In this document: positions 36,610 through 47,640 of the stretch, in pieces
How positions within the stretch are numbered: the first letter of the stretch is position 1
How the letters are laid out: each line of letters opens with the position of its first letter
From: Linum tenue
Taxonomy: Eukaryota; Streptophyta; Magnoliopsida; Malpighiales; Linaceae
Direction of reading: 5' to 3'
NCBI GenBank assembly: GCA_946122785.1
Contig: CAMGYJ010000008.1
Location: forward strand, 22,903,475-22,967,474
Length of the DNA stretch: 64,000 bases
The notes under the pieces: model-generated
Databases searched by the model: none
Told to the model about the DNA's origin: nothing
The model's input: only the letters and a program-made list of their open reading frames with translations
Program-made: the position numbers and the translations under genes

Positions 36610-38629
36610 TCATGAAATGGGAACGTAACCTGAAGCCTTATTAGCTCCTTCTTCCTCAGCCGCCACTTTCTCCTTCGTCTTCTGTCCTACCTCGCCTGCA
36701 ACTTTCGTCACCCGACCAAATGCACCAGTAACCCATGAGGTTCCCGTCAGCACGTACCGGTTCTTCATGATGGCCGATCCAGCATTGCTCACCGACTGTT
36801 CGGCAGCTGTGAATGCTGCCTTGGCTGCCTCCGACACCTTCAGCTTCTCGTCCATCTCCTTCACTTTCTCGTTCACAGCAGTGGTCCCCGCGCTGATTTT
36901 CCCACTCAGACCAATCTTCTGATCTAGTGAAGCAACCTTGGACGATGCAGTCGATGTGAGTTGATGTTTCTCATCGAAGGCCTTGGCCTTTTTCACTGTG
37001 TCTTTCCCCAGGCAGAAGCCCTTTGCCAGCATGCTGCTGACTACATCCTCCGCCTTCTGGATGGCTGAAGAAGATTCAGCTCCACCACTTCCATTGCTGT
37101 TCTCGTTTGGCTGAGTAGTAACAAAAAGAAACACCAAGATTTTAGGGAGATAAAACATCAAAAGTTAAAGAAGTCTTCCATTTGGATGAAAGAAAAGCAA
37201 CCAATTAGCAAGGGATATTACGTTAGAATAGACTGTAGCAGTCACAGGAAACTGGTGGTCTGGAGCCAATTCTATGATAACTGACTGATCCACTATTGTT
37301 GCTCCCTGGAAGAAAACAGGAAGGAGCTGTAAGAGGCAGCATATTCAAACAAAGGCATATGCATAATGCATTTCTTGATTAATCTTCTATTCAAAACTGT
37401 ATATAGACATGGCACCACCATCAAATAATGTAGCAGAACAACAGTGCTCGGCTAAACTCAAAAACAGAATAGAAAGCTGGAAAGGGGGTTGAGATATGGA
37501 CAAATGCAATCTCCTGTAAGGGGTAAAATTCATCGCACCGATAGACATTTTGCAGTCTCGGCCCCCTGGGATTCTTTGAATCTTATGTATGCGATTTGAG
37601 AGCGCTCAGTGTCACTGAAAGGAAGCCCAAAAGTACAGAATTCAAAGAATAAATAGTTGCACTGAATATCCAACCATGGCAACAACTGAGTAATGGAAGA
37701 TTATCAAAAGCTTCTTAAATCAACTAACCTGTGCATATCAATACAATCAATTTCACCAGAAAAAGAAAAGAACTCCTTTATGTCTTGCTCGGTTGCTCCC
37801 AATGAAACATTGCTGACTTTAACAGCTGATGCCTGAGATGGATTGGATATAAACAAGCAAAAGGGAAATTCATCAATGAAAGTTAACAAAAAACTAATGT
37901 TGCAGAACGAAAAAAAAAAAAACACTATAAAGGGCATCATTCAGTCCCTATGGCAACAAAGAGCATCAAACAAACTGAGCCCGCATAATGCAAATCGGGT
38001 ACCAATAGAACTAAATCAACAACGTAACCACTTCGAACCTTATGAACGTGTGTATGTAAACAAAAGGGCCATTCAAGAAAGCCAGCTTAGAAGCAACGAA
38101 GCTCCCATCTCTTGTTAATTTAAACCTGGTCAACGCTCTACCCCTCTCAATATGAATGTCCACAATAACACTTAACTGGAAATGTTTGCAGCTCCTAAAA
38201 AGGTTGAAGTTCAGGCAGTTAACTCCAATTCGACCCCCTAATAAGCAATCTACTAGAGATTACTGAACTCATCTTGACAAAGGCAAACTCCGCTGAGTGA
38301 GAATGAACCAATCAAAGATTGTCAATTTCCTACAAATCCTGTTTAGTCAACCACCAAAACTGACAGAGGAAAGATCTAGCTAGCTAGGGAATCAAAGGAG
38401 AGTCGCCCCTTTTAATAGAAACTAGGGATTTTCCTAAGTGAGTATTGAAGCTATGGCGATTGGCGAAAGCACAGATGGATCTTCGGAACATAGGCAGAGA
38501 GCGAAAGAAAGATTTGAAAAGTCAAAAGCCAGTCGCCATTGCAATGATAGAGATTCATGCGATTGAAGGTAAGAAGTATAAGCTAGAAAGGAAAAGCAAA
38601 TAGTATGAGAAAGGAAGGTTTACCGCCAT
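36610..38629 (-). CDS. BPA1-like protein (binding partner of ACD11) with RRM-like domain, 256 aa, five exons
   Basis: Exons on the minus strand are 38629-38624, 37832-37729, 37614-37539, 37305-37222 and 37110-36610, with GT/AG introns and closed phase (257 codons). The first exon encodes only Met-Ala. The RRM-like fold covers about residues 4-75: VKVSNVSLGATEQDIKEFFS, FSGEIDCIDM, SQIAYIRFKE, then GATIVDQSVIIE. The long last exon is Ala/Lys/Glu-rich, helix-forming, with AEDVVSSMLAKGFCLGKDTV and FDEKHQLTSTAS blocks and the NRYVLTGTSWVTGAFGRVTK segment. In Arabidopsis, BPA1-family proteins bind the lipid-transfer protein ACD11 and restrain cell death. That role is inferred from the family. No defects seen. 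There is no recognisable TATA box immediately upstream, but a CT-rich leader lies at 38730-38760. Confidence 0.85.
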
Positions 38630-39417
38630 CAGCGAGCCAGAAAAGAGGCTTTTTTTTTTTCCTCGACTAATGAATCTTCACAAAGCGAATAGAGAGGTTC
38701 GTTCAATTAGACTAACTCGGCTGGGGAACGAATGCAGTCTCTCCCTCTCTTTCTTTCCGTGTCTGTAGTTATAAGCAATACCAGTTTGTTTTGAGTGTGA
38801 CTGAAACAGGACAAGACATTTTCCATTTTCCAACTAATTTTGGCCTTCTGCTGATATTAAAATAAATAAAAACTGATTTTGCCGTTTAAGCATTAACAAG
38901 CGGCTTAAGCAATGACAAAATTTATGCAGATAATTGCAAATACAAACAACTGCTAAATTTAGACTAGAGATAAGTCCGAAAACACAGATGTTGGCAAAGA
39001 CTTGGTGAAGACATCGTCAATTTATTATCGTCGTTAGTAACATGTAAGACTTTAATCAATCCAGAAAGTATGTGATAACAAATTAAATGACAATCTATTT
39101 CTATATGTTGTGTCTGCTAATTGGCAAATGAATTTTCAGCTAGTCTAATTGTTGATTGGGTATCTCAAAACAAATTAATAGGTTATGAAAATGGGAACCC
39201 CCAGATCACTAAATATGTAATGTAACAAAAAACAATTTATTGTATTGTTTGTTTAGACCTCCAACGGAAAATTAAGTCCATTAACAACACACAATTAGAA
39301 TTATTAAACCAAAAGTCCTCAAAAATTACCAAAAAAATGAATTTACTGTTCCTAAAAAGATCGGAATTTACTGTTCCTTAAAAGATCGGAATTTACTGTT
39401 CACAAAAGAATTTTATG
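38630..39417. promoter_or_regulatory. Upstream region of the BPA1-like gene and intergenic DNA
   Basis: The first 130 bases are probably 5' leader on the minus strand, with a T/CT-rich stretch. Beyond 38800 the DNA is AT-rich with no gene. At 39346-39405 'cggaatttactgttcc' is repeated three times in a row. Confidence 0.4.
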
Positions 39418-39952
39418 ATCACATGCATAGGTGTCAATCGGGCGGGTTCTGGTTGGGTTCAATCGGGTTCGGGTTCAAATGGGTTGCGGGTTAGTCGGGT
39501 TGCGGGTTCATCGGGTTCGGGTTCAAACGGGTTGCGGGTTAGTCGGGTTGCGGGTTCATCGGGTTCGGGTTCAATCGGGTTGCGTGCAAATCGGGTTGCG
39601 GGTTCATCGGGTTTTGGGTCGAGCGGGTTGCGGGCGGATCGGGTTTCGGGTTGTTCGGGCCAGCGCATCAAGTAACTTAACTCATTACTCATTACCAACT
39701 TACACATTTTATTACACTAATTTAAAATATTTTCTCAACTTTTTAACCAATTTATTTCTACCTCGTATATATATACTTTATTTTTTTGAAAAAAACTAGT
39801 CAAAATGTTAAATCAATTTGTATTACTTGCAAACTTGTTATGCAATTAATCATAATTGGTAAAGTATTATAGCTAATAGTAATGGTGATATCAATATTTG
39901 CAACCAAAAAACAACATTAATTGTTTATTTGATATTTTAGTATTAATTCAGT

Positions 39953-40437
39953 AGTAATTGATTAAAGTATCTCGTTTAGTATAACCATGCAAATCTGGTA
40001 TTTGGTGTGTGGTATTTGGCAAAAGCATAGTGATAAAAGGAGTTATTTCGAAATAACTCATTGCCCAAATAACTTTAGGGGTCGTTTGGATGGAGTATTT
40101 GTATGAGTTATTTGGGTTCAAATAACTCACAATGAGTTATTTGGACGCAAATAACTCGTTTGACAGCGTTTTACTGAAATGAGTTATTTGGACAATGAAT
40201 TATTTACAAATAACTCAAAACGAGTTATTTGAAATAACTTATACCCATGTGTTATTTCGAAATAATTCGTTTTATCACTCTGCTTTTACCAAATACCACA
40301 TGTCAAATACCACATTTACATGGTTCAACCAAACGAGATACTTTATTTCAATTACCACTGAAATACCACATGAACAATAAATGAGTTATTTGACTCTACA
40401 AATACCATAATGACAATTAACCCATCCAAACGACCCC
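39953..40437. mobile_element. Nested MITE-like inverted repeats
   Basis: A segment at about 39953-40070 ('gtatctcgttta...') pairs, imperfectly, with its reverse complement at about 40240-40345 over roughly 100 bases. Overlapping it, GGGGTCGTTTGGATGG at 40078-40093 is matched by an exact inverted copy ending at 40437. The interior repeats 'aaataactc/gagttattt' many times. The two pairs indicate one element inserted in, or formed from, another. Confidence 0.65.
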
Positions 40438-41220
40438 GTAAACTGTTGCCAAACGAGTTATTTGTAAAATTGTTCGAATTATCCTAAAAATTGAACCATT
40501 AAAGATTAGCTATCAAATTTAGTAAAATTATTGTTACTTCAATCATAACTTAATCAATAGCATATATCCTATACACTTTGCCTTACCCTCAATCAACAAT
40601 ATTAAGTTAGTATATGTTGTTGATTGTATACCCTAAACCATCAATACATTATACACTAACCACATAACCTATACCCTATACCCTAACCATATGTCTTTGA
40701 GTTGTGATTTTGCTAGTATAGTTAATTTAAAAGTGAAATTCATACCTTGATTTTCAAAACATAGATAAAAAGTGATATTTGCTAATTGTTATACCCTAAC
40801 CATATATCTTATACTTTACACCACATACCTTGTACCCTAAGCACATACCATAAACATAAATTAAAAAGGGATCTCCTGCCGTTAAAGACTTCAAATGATT
40901 TCAAGTGAACATATGTTAATAAAAAACTTAGAATCGTCAAAACCATCAATATCCTATACCATAACCATATACACCCTAAACCACATGTACCTTATACCCT
41001 ATACCCTAACCATATACTTTATATCCTAAACAACGAACCATCAAAGATTACTTATCAAGTTTAGTATAACTTGTTGTAACTAATGGTTAATTTATTTATT
41101 AGCCCATAAACAATTGCATACATATATATATATATTATCCTTCAAAGCATATAAGAATAATTTTAACTAGTCATGCCCTCCATATAAAAATTAAAGATTC
41201 ATATTTCAAAAGCTAAAATT

Positions 41221-41600
41221 ATGAAAAACCAAAAAATTGAAAACACCAAATTTGTTTCCTTCTTTCTTTTCACAAAAATACTAAAATTTCCTTCCTTCTT
41301 TCTACTTTCATACATTAGAAAACTCAATTTTCATTCCACTTTCTCTTCCATAAAATTGAAAGAACCAACTTACCCTCTTCTTTCCTTCTACAAAAAGTTG
41401 AAAACTCAAAAGTTTCCCTCCTTATTTCTCTTTCATAATCAAAAGAATCAAATTTTCCCACTTCTTTCTCTTCCCACATATCAAAACCACCAAAATTCCC
41501 ACTTGTTTCTTTTCTAAAAAATTCAAAGAACCAAATTTCCCTCTTCTTTCTCTTCCCAAAAACTTGAATACACCAAAATTTCCCTCTTCATTTAAAAACA
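41221..41600. repeat. Degenerate minisatellite, unit about 45-50 bp
   Basis: The pattern 'ttgaaa(a/g)acc...aaatttccctcttctttctcttcc' repeats about eight times with variation. It is pyrimidine-rich on the plus strand and non-coding. Confidence 0.7.
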
Positions 41601-42168
41601 TCAAATTACCAAATACATTACTTTACTTTATTTATATTTAATTGATAATTTTATTGAATAGTTAAATTAACCAAAATTTTAATTTATATATTATATTAAT
41701 ATTGTCATGATCTCAAGTGACCTTCATGTTTCAATTTTTGTAATTTTCTTAAAATACGTAATATCAAGTGAGTTTCATATTTTTTAAATTTCCTATACGA
41801 AATGAAAAAATAATTTTACTTAAGTTTAGAATGAAAAACTTTTTTTTGAAAAACTATGTATTGAATCATTTTATAATTATTCAAGTGGATTAGATGAAAT
41901 TCGGGTTGAGTCGGTCGGGTTACGGGTTAGTCAGGTTCGGGTCAATCGGGTTCGGGTTAATCGGGTCGCGGGTCAGTCGGGTTGCGGGTCAATCGGGTTC
42001 GGGTTAATCGGGTTGCGGGTTAGTTGGGTTGCGGGTCAATCGGGTTGCGGGTCGGGCGGGTTACGGGTTGTTGACTTTTAGTCAATTCAGGTTGCGGTCG
42101 GGTTGCGGGTCGGGTTGATCGGGCGGGTTAATCGGATCGGGCTATGTTTTGACACCTATAATCACATG

Positions 42169-43151
42169 TAGATATTTTTAGATAAAGCTGAATTCACTAC
42201 GTTGGGCTGGAAAAACCTGACCATTGATTGCCTTTAAATTCCTTTATATCATAGCAAGCGATCCAAGCGATCCCTTGGTCCGATCGAGTAAGTGGGTCGA
42301 GGGTTACTAGTTCGATCGATTTAGTTCAGTTTAGTTCATATATATGAAAAAATTATTATATTATTCATATATTTATAAATTATATCAAATCTCATTTAAC
42401 ATATGATTACTGAAATATAAAATTTATAAATTATGTACGATTGAGCCCGGATATATGAAAAACTAATAATATTGTATCACGAGTAGAAAAATGACGTTGT
42501 GTGACCTCCAACTTGAAAACCTTGTTACGAGTCGACCTGCGGTGTGTGGCACTCATTTTTTCTCACCTGATCTAGATCAAACCGGGTCAACCAACAGGTC
42601 AACCCACATACCGACAATCTTGCTCACCCCCTCTATTAGTAGATAGATGGTGAAGGTAGGTGGTTCAACTTGAATTTATATTTATGGGCATTCTCAAATT
42701 GAAATTTTCAAATTTTGTTCTGTGTATGAGTAACTCATACTTACAAAACTGTCGGGATAATAAAAACTTCACTTATGATTGTTGAATTTGTGGTTTTTGG
42801 GAATAGTAGATATGCGATATGCCATTGTAGAATTGAGGAACAACTTGAATTTCAATTTCAACATAAGTATAATTTTACCTAACCGATAACTTTTTCATGA
42901 AAGATTTACGAATTACAAATACATTAAGTTTATAATCTACTTTTTCATCTTCTTATCAATCTGCTACGCAAAGATCCTATAAGGTAAATTAACTTTTTCA
43001 TTGTAGCTTAATTAACCATATGATTCTTTCCGTTACTTAATTCTATTATTAGCCCAGATACTATGGGAAATTTATGTAACACCATCCTATCCTATCCTAA
43101 TCCTAAAAATACTATATGGAGGTTCTCCTCCGGAACCTCATTAACTCTATA
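42169..43151. other. Intergenic AT-rich DNA
   Basis: No gene or complete element recognised. A hairpin 'aggttctcctccggaacct' at about 43118-43136 resembles sequence at the probable Helitron 5' end (48260-48276). Confidence 0.45.
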
Positions 43152-43579
43152 CTAATAATAGGCCCCGGCCCGTTGACCGGATTCAATGCAGTCAAAATCG
43201 CAATTCTACATAGAAGTGTTGTGTTGACTTAAAAGCGTATAAAGTAAGATTATAAGTTTTAAAGCGTAGGTTTTGACTACACTTATAAGGGAAAATCACG
43301 ATTCTACCTAGTAGCGTTTTGGTGACCTGTAAGTGTAAAAGCGTAATATTTTAAACTTTAAAGCGCAATTTGACTACATTGGTCGATTCATCCGCCAATC
43401 ACGTAAACATATAGTAGCAATTGTATGCAAGATATGCGTTTATTTGGTGGTATAAGAAAATCTATATTATCCAAATACTCGAAACATTCAAATTAATTGA
43501 TAGAATATGAGAATCCAAATTATTAAAATACATCAACAAATCAAAAATTGTGTTTCAACATTCTAATGACTCATCGACC

Positions 43580-45130
43580 TAAAATTGTTTTATGGAAGTG
43601 AAAGACAACCCCATGCAAGGGAACTTACTCCCGCCGGCATTCTCAAATCACCCTTCTATTTTGTCATCAGTGTAAGAGATTACTGCACGTTTTCTTTTTC
43701 ACTTGTTTCCTATGCCATGAGCAACATTATTATCTCCACCAATAATAATGTTATCATTTTCATTAGTGATACAATTATATGCATATCAATTGCATCTTCC
43801 CTTTTCTCTTGCATTTCAATAATATCCGCCTCATTTTTCTGCATTTCGCTGAGGACAAAAATTTAATGATAATATATTTACAAATACAAATAATATTTTT
43901 CATTGAATTAGAATTTATCTCATTTAAGTCAAGAACAATATCCAGAATTTGCTCTTTCTCCCCATCAGGTCCCTGAATGCCATATGGACCATTAAGCATA
44001 AAATTTATAATGATTTATAACATTCAAGATCTGTTTTAGGATATGAGATTTTAGCATATATAATTGAATCTATTTATGAAGGACCATAGAATTTATATTT
44101 CGCAGCTATAAAAATTAATAAATGAGCATGAGGTAGATCTGGTTTTTGAAATCAATTGCCATTACATTAGCAATGAAAGAAATTATCAATAACAATACAA
44201 ATTGAAAATAATAATTACCAACTAAGTGGTGAATGAAGGATGCAAAACTAAGGAATATAACTTACATGCACATGCTTTCAAAAAAATAAAATTCTCCAAA
44301 ATCTCCTTTAGCAATTGAGTTAACTTCAGCTTGAAAACTCTTGTGAGGATATTAACTCTATTAGGATCTTTCCTAATAGTGATCTTTATCAAATCAAGCA
44401 TGTATTGAATCTCATGGCAATTAGGAGTACATGTAAATGTAATGAAAAGATATGGATATCCTGCTCATCTACCAATTGCCATAACATCCTGAAAGCTTTC
44501 TTACTTATATCGAGGACTGCATATATGTGATGAATCTAAAATTACATGTTTTCCACTGAAACTGGCATATGAGTCACCTCTTAAGTATGAATGCAGATGT
44601 AAATCATATTCTCTGCCATTTCCTTCTCTTTTAGCAAGCAACTTAATTTCGGCGTGCAGGATAGTGGTGTCATTCAATATATCCCTTGAGATAAGAATGT
44701 CTTTACTAAGATATTACTTGAATCCAATATCTTCTGCAGTTGTTTAATAATTGAATTGCAGAAAGGATTTTTAAATCGAATATGTCGAGAAAATATCTAA
44801 TCGATTTTGGAGTTTATTGCTAGAATGATAGATGTAGATTTGAGGAAATTTTGATTTATTCATTTTAGTAGCTATCAGACTAACGATTTGATGAAATACT
44901 TGACCTTCAATCGAATAAACATATACTTCGCGTCCATCATTTATAGACTGGTCCATTTCCCTCCAATAAAAGTTAATGCAAAGACCCTTGTCGAGCTTTG
45001 AATTTTCCAGGAAAATGACGTCCAGTAGAAGTAATTGCTTGCAATAGCATATTCAAAATCACTTGGAAGTTGCATTTTAGGAGGGAGGTTCACTTTGCCT
45101 TGTTTACAACACAATGAAACTTTGGTTGAT
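43580..45130 (-). pseudogene. Degenerate Helitron Rep/'Helitron-like N' coding remnant
   Basis: Translated in shifting frames on the minus strand, recognisable blocks occur in the expected order. First comes CCKQGKVNLPPKMQLPS, then MDQSINDGREVYVYSIEGQV followed by FHQIVSLI, then SKFPQIYIYHSSNKLQNRL. Next are GYPYLFITFTCTPNCHEIQY, DPNRVNILTRVFKLKLTQLL, then DLPHAHLLIFI and NGPYG. These match the Helitron N-terminal and Rep regions as known from plant Helitrons. There are many stops and frameshifts, so it is inactive. Confidence 0.75.
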
Positions 45131-45238
45131 TGAAATTCCTTATGGATTTGATACTTTCACCCCTTACACATCATTGCTTCACAATATTCACAATTATAAG
45201 AAGAATATCCAATGTCAAAACACTTTAAAAATTGAAAG

Positions 45239-47640
45239 CTTAGCAGCAAACATAGAATTTGATAACATATAACTTGGAAAACACATTGTAATCAATAGAT
45301 TACTTGTTGGTATGTTGATAAATTTCCACATATATGCCTTTGTCTTATGTAAAGGGCTAGGTTCAAGGTCCTTAAACCACATAACTTAAGAATTATCTTA
45401 AGTGGTTGCTATTGGCAGAGACAATTTAGGTAGTTAATAAGTTGTTAATAATTAACTGGTGGTTAGGGGTAATTAATGTATTAAGTACTAAAAAATAGAA
45501 AGAAATAAAAAATCAGCCGCACTCATAAATCACCTTCCAAATTCTTATGCAATTGGCACAAAAGCTGCCAAATCCGCACCCCGCAAGCTGCCTCTCCGTC
45601 ATTTGATATAACGTAAAAGCATGAATGATTAATAAATATATTGTAAATCATTAATAATATTATTTGAATTGTTAATAATGATGTGACATAATATTAATAA
45701 TTCTTTCTTAAGTGTTAATCATGAAAAGTTTATGGTTAACAATTTATCTTATATCGTTAACGGCCTAATTTTATTTTGTAACGTTGAAGCCTATTTATTA
45801 TTAATATTTTTTTAGTGTTGAAAAAAAGGACAACAAATTTTTGAACATTTTTTTATACATTTGACACTTGATAATGAATCCAAACATTTTAATTGATTTT
45901 GTGTTGGTTCTTAATGAAATTCAATTTCTTTATCAATGACTGTCGCACATTTGTTTATTAATGGTTTTCAATATCCGAATGTTGTATATTTACACTTTAA
46001 TATTCAATGATAATAAAGATGTTTGTAAATCAATGATAATGTTATTCAACTCATTAATAACGTGTAACATAACTTTAATAATTCATTTATAAACATTGAT
46101 AATGAAAATATAAATCGTTAGCAATTGAACTAAGTTCGTTAATAATATAATCATAAAATATTGATAAGTATACTCGAAATTGTTGATAATGATGGGGTAT
46201 ATCAATAATAAATTATTTCATAATCGTTGATAATGTAATTGCAAACCATTAATAATGTCATTGGGAGTGAGAGAGAGAGTGTGTGAACATTTTTAATTTC
46301 CTTTTTAAATCATGAAATATTAATTACGAATTTTACTTTTAATTTGGAATTTCATTAACTCTTAAATACAAATATTTAATTATATCTTTTATTGCCCTTT
46401 TAAGTGGTTAGACTTCACTTTCTCTCTCCTCTTCCTATTGGCCAATAAAAATTTAAGAAACTCCTTAAGTTTTAGGCTTAAGGACTAGATCCAACCCGGT
46501 ATGTAAAGAGCACATTTTCTTTTTGATAATTTAGTAAATGGTTAATCAATTCTCTTTGATTTCGACTTATATATGCATCAATTTCCAAAAATATAAAATG
46601 GTGAATAATTGTTTTATAAGATAACATATATATAGTTTAAGGGAAAACCATAAGGTTCCTTGTTCCTCTCCATTGCTTCCTTTGGCTGTAATATATGATT
46701 AGAAAACTAATTGTAGGGAAGAAGAATACTTTAGCGCTAGTTTGGACGGGAATATAACAATTTTCAGCAAGTTAGATAGACCTTAAAAATTTATTTATCT
46801 AAGAAAACTTAGCAGCAAACATAGAATTTGATAACATATAACTCGAAAACACATTGTAATCAATAGATTACTTGTTGGTATGTTGATAAATTTTCACATA
46901 TATGTCTTTGTCTTATGTAAAGAGCACATTTTCTTCTTGATGATTTAGTAAATGGTTAATCAATTCTCTTCGATTTTGACTTATATGCATCAATTTCGAA
47001 AAATGTAAAATGGAGAATAATTATTTTATAAGATAACATGTATATAATTTAAGGGAGGAGAGAAATTAAAGGGTCATGGAAGGGAAAACCATAAGGTTAC
47101 TTGTTCCTCTCCATTGCTTCCTTCGGCTGTAATATATGATTAGAATAATAATTATACGGGAGAAGATCGAATACTTTAGTGCTAGTTTGGACGGAATTAT
47201 AATAATTTTCAGCAAGTTTGATAGACCTTAAAATTTTATTTCTCTAAGAAAGCTTAGCAGCAAACATAGAATTTGATAACATATAACTCGAAAACACATT
47301 GTAATCAATAGATTACTTGTTGGTATGTTGATAAATTTCCACATATATGACTTTGTCTTATGTAAAGAGCACATTTTCTTCTTGATAATTTAGTAAATGG
47401 TTAATCAATTCTCTTCGATTTTGACTTATATGCATCAATTTCGAAAAATGTAAAATGGAGAATAATTGTTTTATAAGATAACACATATATAATTTAAGAG
47501 AGGAGAGAAATTAAAGGGTCCTGGAAGGGAAAACAATAAGGTTCCTTGTTCCTCTCCATTGCTTCCTTCGGCTGTAATATATGATTAGAATAATAATTGT
47601 ACGGAAGAAGAATACTTTAGCGCTAGCTTGGACGGAAAAG
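45239..47640. repeat. Three tandem copies of a 445-bp repeat
   Basis: 'cttagcagcaaacatagaatt' starts copies at 45239, 46808 and 47253. Copies 2 and 3 are 445 bp apart and nearly identical; the third breaks off around 47636. The first copy is about 415 bp once the inserted transposon (45355-46499) and one target duplication are removed. Each ends in 'gctagtttggacgga'. Non-coding. Confidence 0.85.
45355..46499. mobile_element. DNA transposon (about 1145 bp) inserted in the 445-bp repeat, target duplication TATGTAAAG
   Basis: It interrupts the first tandem copy. TATGTAAAG is present at 45346-45354 and 46500-46508, and once, uninterrupted, in copies 2 and 3 at the same place. The ends are GGCTAGGTTCAAGGTCCTTAA and, inverted, CCGGGTTGGATCTAGTCCTTAAG, so imperfect inverted repeats. 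A 9-bp duplication suggests a Mutator-like element; 8 bp (hAT) is also possible. The interior is AT-rich with many 'gttaataat' words and no transposase. Confidence 0.8.

Larger units (their letters stand above)
39426..42160. mobile_element. Large non-autonomous hAT-type element (2735 bp), target duplication ATCACATG
   Basis: The left end CATAGGTGTCAATCGGG and the inverted right end TATAGGTGTCAAAACATAG form short inverted repeats. Exact ATCACATG copies sit at 39418-39425 and 42161-42168. Both arms (39440-39660 and 41895-42140) are dense arrays of 'cgggttgcgggtt' and 'aatcgggttcggg' words, arranged in inverted fashion, which suits transposase binding arrays. The interior has no transposase. It holds nested MITE-like inverted repeats (39953-40437), a degenerate 'taccctaaccatata' repeat (40600-41030) and a minisatellite (41221-41600). 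Confidence 0.75.

Noticed and set aside
39431..39799. ORFs with repeated GCGLVGLRVHRVRVQ-like peptides
   Set aside because: They are translations of the cgggtt transposon array, not a protein family.
40600..41030. Possible interstitial telomere repeat ('ataccctaaacc')
   Set aside because: The words are irregular ('taccctaaccatata') and not the TTTAGGG unit in tandem.
43146..43190. Plus-strand Helitron 5' end ('tctatactaataata')
   Set aside because: It is preceded by C instead of A, and the Rep remnants lie on the other strand. It fits better as part of the tentative 3' end of the minus-strand Helitron.
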